From positions 1 to 5,060 of the forward strand of contig JALOPO010000223.1 of NCBI GenBank assembly GCA_025453855.1: a DNA stretch of 5,060 bases, read 5' to 3'. Below the pieces are notes generated by a model. That model searched no databases. It was given only the letters and a program-made list of their open reading frames with translations, and was not told where the DNA came from. Position numbers and translations under genes: made by a program. Positions 1-5,060 of the stretch are shown piece after piece. Numbering within the stretch: the first letter of the stretch is position 1; each line of letters begins with the position of its first letter. The DNA is from Gemmatimonadaceae bacterium (GTDB taxonomy: Bacteria; Gemmatimonadota; Gemmatimonadetes; Gemmatimonadales; Gemmatimonadaceae).

Positions 1-518
1 GCCACCGACCCGCCCTGCCACGTGGTGCTGCGCCACGTCACCGCGTTCGTGTACAGCGACACCGGCACCAGCTCCGCCGCCAGCGCCTGTCGCGCCGGCT
101 GCAGCACCGCACGCGCCACGCCGCTCACGCCGAGCACCGCGTAGACGAGCCAGACCAGCGTGCGCGGTGCCGTCCCCCCGGCCTGCGGCGTGAGCGCGCC
201 CGTGGCGGTGAGCAGCAGCAGCACCACCGCGCACACCACCAGCACGGCGATCGATCCGGTGGCGATCGCGCGACGATCATGCCGATCGGCCCACTGCCCC
301 GCCGGGAGCGCCGCGGCGAGGAACGGGAGCGCCTCCGCGAGCCCCACCAGGCCGAGCGAGAGCGGATCGCGCGTGAGCGCATAGACCTGCCACGCCACCA
401 CCACGCCCTGGATCTGCAGCGCGAGCGTCATCGCGAGCAGGCTCGCGATGAAGGCGCGGAAGGCGGGGATGCGGAACGACGCGTAGGCGTCGCGCGCTGG
501 CGGCGCTGCGACGTTCAT
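1..518 (-). CDS. MFS exporter-like transporter, N-terminal 172 residues (3' end outside window)
   Basis: Integral membrane transporter of the major facilitator superfamily, probably a proton-coupled drug or metabolite exporter of the MFS_3/EntS-like type; the substrate cannot be told. An unlisted open frame starts at an ATG at 518 and stays open to the left edge. Hydrophobic segments lie near residues 20-46, 55-73, 86-105 and 119-138, as expected for helices 1-4 of twelve. The loop after helix 2 carries the classic MFS motif A, GQWADRHDRR (residues 74-83), with the conserved Asp78 and basic residues. A stretch near residues 134-160 (ARAVLQPARQALAAELVP) matches the helix 4-5 region of this subfamily, where PAR.A..P.LVP is typical. 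The start lies 67 bp after the stop of the peptidase gene on the same strand. No clear Shine-Dalgarno site is visible; a 14-bp palindrome sits right before the ATG. Family assignment is firm; specificity is inference. Confidence 0.88.
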   Translation of the reverse strand, partial: MNVAAPPARDAYASFRIPAFRAFIASLLAMTLALQIQGVVVAWQVYALTRDPLSLGLVGLAEALPFLAAALPAGQWADRHDRRAIATGSIAVLVVCAVVLLLLTATGALTPQAGGTAPRTLVWLVYAVLGVSGVARAVLQPARQALAAELVPVSLYTNAVTWRSTTWQGGSV

Positions 519-519
519 G

Positions 520-533
520 ACCGGACGTCCGGT
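520..533. promoter_or_regulatory. 14-bp perfect palindrome just upstream of the MFS start
   Basis: ACCGGACGTCCGGT is its own reverse complement and ends one base before the ATG at 518, where a ribosome binding site would be expected. A bound repressor here would block initiation, and the RNA could fold on itself. It resembles the palindrome at 2244-2255 (shared pattern CCG-S-ACGT-S-CGG). Short GC-rich palindromes arise by chance in DNA of this composition, so an operator role is only a suggestion. Confidence 0.35.
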
Positions 534-543
534 GTCGCGCGCC

Positions 544-578
544 CGCGGGCATGCGCGCACGCGGCGCACATGCCCGCG
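544..578. repeat. Inverted repeat (10-bp arms, 15-base loop) between peptidase and MFS genes
   Basis: CGCGGGCATG at 544-553 pairs perfectly with CATGCCCGCG at 569-578, leaving a 15-base loop. It lies 8 bases beyond the peptidase stop codon in the direction of transcription. It could slow or end transcription between the two minus-strand genes, or protect the 3' end of the peptidase mRNA. No T-run follows it on the minus strand, so it is not a canonical intrinsic terminator. Confidence 0.4.
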
Positions 579-585
579 CCGGCGC

Positions 586-2222
586 TCACGACCCGGCGCG
601 CAGCGACGCGAGCGTCTCCTCGACGAGCGCGATCAGCGGGCGCATCCCGTCGGCATCGAAGACGAGCCGCGCCCCGGCCGCCGCGTAGAGCTCGGGGAGC
701 GGACGCGTGCCGCCCAGCGCGAGCGCCGACTTGTAGCCCGCCAGCGCGCCGGCCGGATCGCGCCGGCTCCGCTCCCACACCTGCAGCGCGCCGAGCTGCG
801 CGATGCCGTACTCGATGTAGTAGAACGGGAGCTCGAAGATGTGCAGCTGCCGGTACCAGCGCGCCGTGCGCTCTCGCGATCGTGCCCCTCGCCGCTCGTG
901 TAGATCCAGCGCTGGAAGGCGTCGACGCTCGCGATGTGCGGGAGCGCCGAGAGCACGTCCTCGAGATGCGCGATGCGCGCGCGGCGCGCCTCGTCGTCCG
1001 AGTAGAAGCCGGTCGGCGCCGCGAGCAGCGGCGCGGCGAGCAGCTCCATGCTCATGCTCGCCAGCTCGGCCGCCTCGCTCCCCGTGCCGCGCTGCCAGAC
1101 CACGGGCTGGTGCGACGCGAGGTAGGCGTGGAAGCAGTGCCCCGCCTCGTGCAGGAGCGTCGTCACGTCGTCGCTCACGCCGACGGCGTTCATGAAGATG
1201 TACGGCTGCTTCCGCACCGCGAACGTGGTGCAGTAGCCGCCGGGCGCCTTGCCGGGGCGGCTCTCGAGGTCCAGCAGCCCGTCGCGCGCCATGTCGTCGA
1301 AGAAGCCGCCCAGGTCGCGGTCGAGCGCGTGGAAGATGCGCGCGCTCGCGGCCGTGAAGTCGCGGGCGTCCGCGAACGGCCGCAGCGGCGGCAGCCCGTC
1401 CGGGTCGACGGCCAGGTCCCACGGGCGCAGCGTGTCGAGGCCGAGCTGCGCGCGACGCGCCGCGTGCACGCGCGCCATCGCCGGCACGACCACCTCGGCC
1501 ACCGCGTCGTGGAAGCGTGCCACGTCGTCGGGCGTGTAGTCGTGGCGATGCTTGGCCGCGAAGGCGTACGCCTGGTAGTCGGGGAAGCCCGCCTCGTGCG
1601 CGATCGCCTGGCGCAGCGCGTACATGCGATCGAAGAGGTCGGCCAGCTCGTCGCGCCGCGAGAGATACGCTTCCGCCCCCAGGCGGAAGGCGCGCTCGCG
1701 CACCTCGCGCTCCTCGCGCTCCAGGTACGGCAGGAGCTGCGGGATCGTCAGCCGCGTCGTGGCGTCCCACTCCACCGACAGCCCACCGGTGAGCTTCTGG
1801 TACGCCGCCGAGAGCTCCTCCACCTGCGACTGCCGCGCGATGTTCGCCTCGCGGAAGATCGCCACCGTGCCGCGGAATTCGCGCAGCAGCTGCGCGAGCG
1901 ATGCATCGTCGATGCCGGTCGCGAGCAGGAGCCGCGCGAGCGCCACCTGGCGCGCCTCGGCCTGCGGCTGGATCTCGGTGACGAAGCGCAGGTAGCGCGC
2001 TTCCGCGGCGGCGTCGGCGGTGTTGCCGGTGTAGGTCGTCATCGCCAGCGCACCGGCCTCGCTCACCAGCTCCTCGAGCCGGGACCAGTCGGCGAGCCAG
2101 GCCCGCGCCGACTCGGCGGTCGGCGCTGCGGCCTCGAGGGCGTCGTAGTGCGCGGCGATGTCGGGCCACGTCGCATCGGTCAGGGCGGCCGACGACTCGG
2201 GCAGGGCGAGGATCACGGACAT
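586..2222 (-). pseudogene. M3-family zinc oligoendopeptidase, broken by an out-of-frame deletion
   Basis: This encodes a cytoplasmic thimet/PepF-type metallopeptidase that would cleave short peptides. From the ATG at 2222 the first frame gives 450 good residues. They include the zinc site HEAGH (residues 358-362, bases 1137-1151), followed by AELASMSMELL, whose Glu386 is the likely third zinc ligand. The frame is sound through WIYTSGEGHDRE (ending near 873). After that it yields about 79 Ser/Arg-rich junk residues and stops at 633. The true C-terminus continues in another frame from about 873 as ERTARWYRQLHIFE, then PFYYIEYGIAQLGALQVW, the family's substrate-binding tyrosine region, ending at the TGA at 586-588 (95 codons). 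Relatives have about 33 residues between the His of the first block and the Trp of WYRQ; here there are about 7. The gene therefore lacks roughly 25 codons plus one base (3n+1). A GTG at 2249 is a possible longer start, but the residues between it and 2222 look non-conserved. The truncated product lacks the tyrosine region and is probably inactive. An assembly error is the alternative. Confidence 0.85.
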
Positions 2223-2243
2223 GGAAACGGCTGGACACGAGCC

Positions 2244-2255
2244 CCGCACGTGCGG
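2244..2255. promoter_or_regulatory. 12-bp palindrome upstream of the peptidase gene
   Basis: CCGCACGTGCGG is a perfect palindrome centred 27 bases upstream of the peptidase ATG. A second perfect palindrome, GCGCATGCGC, follows at 2261-2270. The first differs from the palindrome before the MFS gene (521-532) only at one symmetric pair of positions. Placement in the leader or promoter region fits an operator, but no convincing -10/-35 pair was found around it, and chance occurrence is possible. Confidence 0.3.
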
Positions 2256-2401
2256 CGGGTGCGCATGCGCGGGCGAAGGAGCGGCGCGACGGCGTCGCCG
2301 CGACGCGCGGAGTCTAACCGTTCGCGAAGAGGGACGGCACGTGATGTGTCGCCTCGTGCGCCTCGCGCAGCGCGCCGCGCGCCGTCATCGTCACGCGCGC
2401 G

Positions 2402-2650
2402 TCAGCCGAGCCACGGAGGCGTGAGCGCCACCGCGCCTTCGAGTCGCGTTCGCACGTCGGCCGGCAGTTCGGTGGCGCCGAGCGCCTCCGCCTCGAGCAC
2501 CAGGCGCAGCGCGCGCGACTGCGCGGCGAAGGCATGCAGGAGCGCCGCACCGGCGCCGGGCACGCCGAGCGCCTCGCGCATCAGTCCATCGAGCATCGGG
2601 TCGTTCGCCACACCGGCGCGCGCCCCCTCGGTCTGCAGTTCCACGGCCAC
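2402..2650 (-). CDS. Small protein of unknown function (82 residues)
   Basis: I do not recognise this protein. The frame starts with GTG at 2650, preceded by a strong Shine-Dalgarno sequence (GGGGAGGG on the minus strand, bases 2661-2668) with a spacing of about 10 bases, which decides the start. It ends with TGA at 2402-2404. Codons end in G or C throughout, as in the neighbouring genes. The product is soluble, rich in Ala, Leu and Glu, and predicted largely helical: a short N-terminus (VAVELQTEG, with the first residue read as Met), then amphipathic stretches around MLDGLMREALGVPG and LLHAFAAQSRALRLVLEAEAL. It has no signal peptide, membrane segment or metal-binding motif. It diverges from the 289-codon gene and lies 179 bp upstream of the peptidase gene on the same strand. 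The ribosome site and codon pattern support a real gene; function is unknown. Confidence 0.65.
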   Translation of the reverse strand: MAVELQTEGARAGVANDPMLDGLMREALGVPGAGAALLHAFAAQSRALRLVLEAEALGATELPADVRTRLEGAVALTPPWLG

Positions 2651-2673
2651 GATCCTGTCTCCCTCCCCGGTTC

Positions 2674-2697
2674 ACGCCCGGGCCCGTTGCCGGGCGT
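2674..2697. promoter_or_regulatory. Operator-like inverted repeat overlapping a -35 box
   Basis: ACGCCCGG at 2674-2681 and CCGGGCGT at 2690-2697 are perfect reverse complements separated by 8 bases. The right arm covers most of the -35 hexamer of the rightward promoter (2687-2692), and the repeat lies 24 bp upstream of the start codon of the leftward 82-codon gene. A dimeric repressor bound here could shut both directions. This is inference from position and symmetry only. Confidence 0.4.
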
Positions 2698-2715
2698 CCG
2701 TGCGAGTGCTATAAG
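2687..2715 (+). promoter_or_regulatory. Sigma-70-type promoter for the 289-codon gene
   Basis: TTGCCG (2687-2692, 4 of 6 matches to TTGACA) and TATAAG (2710-2715, 5 of 6 matches to TATAAT) are separated by exactly 17 bases. The short AT-rich patch around 2710-2720 stands out from its surroundings. Transcription would start near 2722 and give a leader of about 66 bases before the GTG at 2788. It is the best promoter match I see in the window. Confidence 0.6.
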
Positions 2716-2735
2716 ATTCTGTGCGGCAAGCGCTT

Positions 2736-2760
2736 ACGACGGTGGACCGGCCGCCGTCGT
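2736..2760 (+). promoter_or_regulatory. Leader hairpin upstream of the 289-codon gene
   Basis: ACGACGGTGG (2736-2745) pairs with CCGCCGTCGT (2751-2760) as a 10-bp stem with one G-U pair and a 5-base loop. It lies between the predicted transcription start and the ribosome binding site. CTCC right after it (2761-2764) could pair with the GGAG of the Shine-Dalgarno site (2773-2776), which would partly hide it. It may tune translation or mRNA stability; no known riboswitch class is recognised. Confidence 0.35.
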
Positions 2761-2787
2761 CTCCCGCCGCGCGGAGGGCCCCGCATC

Positions 2788-3657
2788 GTGACCCTCGTCT
2801 CGTCCCTCATCCCGTTCGCGCCGCCCACGACCGGCGCCGAACTGGTCGACCGTCACTGGGCGGTGACCAGCATCCCCGGTGCCCGCCGCCAGGCGCTCCT
2901 CGACGCGGCCCAGCGTGGCGCGCTCGACGACCCCGGCGAGGCGAACACCGTCGCCACGGCGTTCGAGTATGCCGCGCTCGTCGGGCGCGATGCGCTGCGC
3001 GCCGGCTCGACCGCCCCCGCCGCCACGCTCGAGCGCGAGGCGCTGCGCGTGGGGGCCGGTCGGGCGATGCTCCTGCGTGCGGCCCTCGGTCTCGGCGGGC
3101 GCGGCGCCGCGACGGAGGCGGTGCTCCGCGACGCGGCCCGCCTGCTCGCCCTCGGCGCCGTGAGCGGTGCCGCTCCCCTGGCCGAGGCGCGCCGCGTGCT
3201 CGAGACGCCCCCGGCGGCCGAGCTCCTCGAGCGCGCCGAAGAGGCGCTCGGCCACCCGGGCGATGGCGATACGCAGGCGGCCGAGCTCTGGGTGCTCTGG
3301 CGGCGGCTGCTGGCGCTCCCGGCGCCCGACGAGCTCGCGAACCTCGTGGCCCAGCTGGCGCGCCTCCGCGAACGACACGACGCCGCCGGCCGCGCCGCCC
3401 CCGCCCCCGCGAACGACGACGAGCTGCGGGCGCGCTTCCGGGCCGAGGCGCTCCAGCGCCTCGCGGAGGCGGCGGCGCTCCTCTCGCTGGCGCTGCGCGA
3501 TCGCGGCGAGCCGGAGGCGACCTGCCGGGCGCTCTCGGCGCATTGCGCGGCGGCGCGGGCCGGCCTCCCCGGCGCCCCGGGCATCGTGGTGCTCGCCACC
3601 TGGCTCGAGCTCGGCGCCCTCGCGACCATCCGCCGTCGCCACGCCTCGCTCCCCTGA
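2788..3657 (+). CDS. Helical protein of unknown function (289 residues)
   Basis: I do not recognise this protein. It starts with GTG at 2788, preceded by GGAGGG (2773-2778) at a 9-base spacing, and ends with TGA at 3655-3657. Codon choice matches the other genes here. The product is a probably cytoplasmic, Ala/Leu/Arg/Glu-rich, nearly all-helical protein without signal peptide, membrane segment or catalytic motif. Residues about 80-170 look like packed helices (for example RAMLLRAALGLGG, EAVLRDAARLLALG, EARRVLE and AELLERAEEALG). A charged linker near 195-212 contains AAPAPANDDE. A second helical block, about 213-289, contains LQRLAEAAALLSLALRD. The pattern suggests a helical-repeat or adaptor-like fold, possibly TPR-like, but no repeat consensus is clear. 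It diverges from the 82-codon gene and shares its regulatory region. It has its own likely promoter at 2687-2715, and no good terminator follows. Confidence 0.75.
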   Translation: MTLVSSLIPFAPPTTGAELVDRHWAVTSIPGARRQALLDAAQRGALDDPGEANTVATAFEYAALVGRDALRAGSTAPAATLEREALRVGAGRAMLLRAALGLGGRGAATEAVLRDAARLLALGAVSGAAPLAEARRVLETPPAAELLERAEEALGHPGDGDTQAAELWVLWRRLLALPAPDELANLVAQLARLRERHDAAGRAAPAPANDDELRARFRAEALQRLAEAAALLSLALRDRGEPEATCRALSAHCAAARAGLPGAPGIVVLATWLELGALATIRRRHASLP

Positions 3658-3792
3658 CGGGGGGCGCAACGCCGGGTCGCACGGGTGGGGGCGTGAGCGG
3701 TCGGGCATGCTGGATCGGGCAGTGATGACGACGCGCGGGACGGGACGCCAACGGTACACCCCCCGCCCCCCCGCCTCAATCCCGAAGAAACA

Positions 3793-3900
3793 CCCCTAAG
3801 TTGTTGACAGACTTGTGGATACGTTCTCCACGGCGATGTGGATGAATCCCCCAAGTCGTTGCCCGGCTTCGGGGTCGCCCCGGTCGACTGCTGTGGATAT
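3793..3900 (+). repeat. Diverged direct repeat with 55-bp period
   Basis: Bases 3793-3818 and 3848-3873 match at 19 of 26 positions. The core AAGTYGTTGMCMGRCTT occurs at 3798-3814 and 3853-3869, with inverted ends AAG and CTT. The same 55-bp offset relates the two TGTGGAT motifs at 3837 and 3892, while the sequence between the matching parts is not conserved. That pattern suggests kept protein-binding sites rather than a recent duplication. Confidence 0.5.
3814..3900. promoter_or_regulatory. Cluster of four DnaA-box-like sites
   Basis: Against the DnaA box TTATCCACA (reverse TGTGGATAA) there are TGTGGATAC (3814-3822, 8 of 9), TTCTCCACG (3824-3832, 7 of 9, opposite orientation), TGTGGATGA (3837-3845, 8 of 9) and TGTGGATAT (3892-3900, 8 of 9). 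They lie in and beside the AT-rich island. TTGACA at 3804-3809 precedes the first, but no -10 hexamer sits at a proper distance. No box is perfect, and no dnaA, dnaN, parAB or other origin-linked gene is visible. This may be an origin-like element, a DnaA-responsive control region or another regulator's operator. Confidence 0.4.
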
Positions 3901-3972
3901 TCTGCACGCCCGCCCGAGGCCGCCGCGAGCCACCGACCCGGCCCGCGCTCCTCCCCCTCCGACGCCACTCCG

Positions 3973-5060
3973 ATGCTCGATTTCGCACGGCCCGCCGGCG
4001 TCGCCCGCCGCTACCTGCGGTGGCGGCTCCTGCTCGTGATCACCGGCAGCCTGATCGCGATCGCGCTCGCGCCGGCGACCGTGCGGGCGCTGCCGCGATG
4101 GGCGCAGCTCCTCTGGGTGGCCTGGGCGCTCGCGGCGGCGCTGTCGTACGTGCTCGGTCGTGGGGCCTCGCCGGGCGTGCAGCGACGCCTGCAGCTCCTC
4201 GTTTCGCTCGTCGATGCTCCGAGCATCGCGCTCCTCACCGCCGCCGGCGGCGTGGGCACCTCGCTCGCGGCCCCGCTCCTCGCGATCAACGTCGCCGCGA
4301 GCGGCGGCCGCCTCGGTCCGCGGGCCGGCACCGCGCTGCTCGCGCTCTGCGAGGCCTCGCTCATCGTGGCCTGGCTCCCCACGCTCGTCGCACCGGGCAC
4401 GCGCCTCGCCCCGATCCTCGTCGTCGCCCTCGTGCTGCAGGGGCTCACGCTGGTCGTGCTCGCGGTCTTCCAGGGCATGGCGTCGCGCATCGCGCGCGCC
4501 TCGCGCGAGCAGTGGGTGCGGCTCTTCGACGCCGTCCCCGACCTGATCTTCGTCCTCGATCGCAACGCCGAGGTGCTGCTCGCGAATCGTGCGGCGGAGC
4601 GCATCACCGGCTACGACCAGGCGACGCTGCGCGGTGGGCGCCTCGCGCGCTTCATGCCCGAGGAGTCGCGCTCGGCCGCCATCGCGCGCATGGACCGCAC
4701 GCTCGCCGGCGAGCCGATGGTCTACGAGGCCACCGCGCGCCGCGCCGACGGCTCGCCGCTGCACACGCGGCTGCACACCGTGCCGCTGGTCGAGGACGGC
4801 GTCATCTCGGGCGCGCTCGCGGTGGTGCACGACCTCACGGCGCAGAAGCGTGACGCCGAGGAGCGCGAGCGCATGGCGCAGGCGCTTGAGGAGAGCCGGC
4901 GCCTGCTCGAGGGGATCGTGCGCACGCAGGCGAGCGGGCTCTATCTCTTCGACCTCGCCGGGCGCCGCGCGACCTTCATGAACGACGCGATGCAGGAGCT
5001 GCTCGGCCTCGACGTCGCGCGACTGGCCGCGATGACCCATGCCGAGCGTCGCGAGACGAT
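3973..5060 (+). CDS. Membrane PAS-domain sensor protein, N-terminal 362 residues (3' end outside window); probable histidine kinase
   Basis: An unlisted frame starts at the ATG at 3973 and stays open to the right edge. The N-terminus is a membrane region with hydrophobic stretches near residues 18-38, 43-62, 73-92, 97-110, 119-140 and 145-168, so about six helices with little outside the membrane. A PAS domain follows at about 177-290. It opens with WVRLFDAVPDLIFVLDRN, continues with VLLANRAAERITGYDQATL, and ends with the PAC-type ADGSPLHTRLHTVPLVEDG and VVHDLTAQKR. A charged helix (292-312) leads into a second PAS domain (GLYLFDLAGRRATFMNDAMQELLGL, given here by position, 322-346). This order is usual for sensor histidine kinases, less often diguanylate cyclases; the output domain lies outside the window. 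No Shine-Dalgarno site is visible before the ATG and no other in-frame start lies close upstream. The 3814-3900 site cluster lies 72 bp upstream and may regulate it. Confidence 0.85.
   Translation, partial: MLDFARPAGVARRYLRWRLLLVITGSLIAIALAPATVRALPRWAQLLWVAWALAAALSYVLGRGASPGVQRRLQLLVSLVDAPSIALLTAAGGVGTSLAAPLLAINVAASGGRLGPRAGTALLALCEASLIVAWLPTLVAPGTRLAPILVVALVLQGLTLVVLAVFQGMASRIARASREQWVRLFDAVPDLIFVLDRNAEVLLANRAAERITGYDQATLRGGRLARFMPEESRSAAIARMDRTLAGEPMVYEATARRADGSPLHTRLHTVPLVEDGVISGALAVVHDLTAQKRDAEERERMAQALEESRRLLEGIVRTQASGLYLFDLAGRRATFMNDAMQELLGLDVARLAAMTHAERRET

Larger units (their letters stand above)
3658..3972. other. Intergenic region with C-tracts and an AT-rich island
   Basis: No convincing coding frame lies in these 315 bases. 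Just after the upstream stop there is only a weak 4-bp hairpin (GGCG at 3663-3666, CGCC at 3670-3673) without a T-run. Two C-runs, of 6 and 7, separated by one G, lie at 3759-3772. They are followed by a 57-base stretch, 3774-3830, that is about 53% A+T, far more than its surroundings. This stretch and the next 70 bases carry the repeats and DnaA-box-like sites listed separately. Bases 3903-3972 are again GC-rich and pyrimidine-heavy. Confidence 0.7.

Noticed and set aside
2223..2249. GTG at 2249 as the peptidase start
   Set aside because: It would add nine residues with no family resemblance, it lies inside the 2244-2255 palindrome, and the protein from the ATG at 2222 begins like a normal family member. 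It cannot be fully excluded because neither start has a clear Shine-Dalgarno site.
279..2714. Very long plus-strand open frame (811 codons) opposite the peptidase and MFS genes
   Set aside because: Its product is Arg/Ala/Pro/His-rich low-complexity sequence with no domain, and it lies antisense to conserved M3 peptidase sequence. It is the usual stop-poor shadow frame of GC-rich DNA.
3658..3673. Intrinsic terminator after the 289-codon gene
   Set aside because: The stem is only 4 bp and no T-run follows.
2721..3759. Alternative frames of 334, 341 and 314 codons over the 289-codon gene
   Set aside because: They are Arg/Pro/Gly-rich, lack the codon third-position pattern and have no ribosome site comparable to GGAGGG before the GTG at 2788.
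3804..3832. TTGACA at 3804-3809 as the -35 box of a promoter for the sensor gene
   Set aside because: The hexamers 16-18 bases downstream (CTCCAC, TCCACG, CCACGG) do not resemble a -10 box.
3796..5040. 414-codon minus-strand open frame opposite the sensor gene
   Set aside because: It encodes charged Arg/Glu/His-rich sequence without domains, while the plus-strand frame encodes recognisable membrane and PAS regions.
1..5060. Mobile element, CRISPR array, tRNA or rRNA
   Set aside because: No transposase-like coding, terminal inverted repeats, regularly spaced repeats or cloverleaf sequences were seen on either strand.

Overview
The window is very GC-rich. Codons end mostly in G or C, several starts are GTG, and purine-rich Shine-Dalgarno sites precede some genes but not others. 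This fits a high-GC soil-type bacterium. The protein sequences remind me of Gemmatimonadota, but that is an impression I cannot test here; no rRNA, tRNA or other taxonomic marker is present. I see no transposase, integrase, CRISPR array or phage gene.

Layout. The left half (1-2650) is read on the minus strand: an 82-codon gene of unknown function (2402-2650), then an M3 zinc oligopeptidase gene (586-2222), then the 5' part of a major facilitator superfamily exporter gene that runs off the left edge (1-518). The right half (2788-5060) is read on the plus strand: a 289-codon gene of unknown function (2788-3657), a 315-base intergenic region, and the 5' part of a membrane-anchored PAS-domain sensor protein that runs off the right edge (3973-5060). 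The two halves diverge from 2651-2787. That stretch holds a good sigma-70-type promoter for the rightward gene, an 8-bp inverted repeat over its -35 box, and a hairpin in the leader.

Points of interest. (1) The M3 peptidase gene is broken. Residues 1-450 lie in one frame and the last 95 in another, and about 25 codons that relatives have at the junction are missing, so this looks like an out-of-frame deletion rather than a single-base slip. (2) The 3658-3972 gap holds an AT-rich island in a GC-rich region, with four near-matches to the DnaA box within 87 bp and a diverged direct repeat of period 55 bp. It is either an origin-like or DnaA-responsive element, or the operator region of the sensor gene. 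(3) Related palindromes of the form CCG-S-ACGT-S-CGG lie just upstream of both the peptidase and the exporter genes.

The genes do not form an obvious pathway. The exporter and peptidase genes are co-directional and 67 bp apart, and could share transcription. The sensor could control something beyond the right edge. No complete new multi-gene system can be shown from this window.
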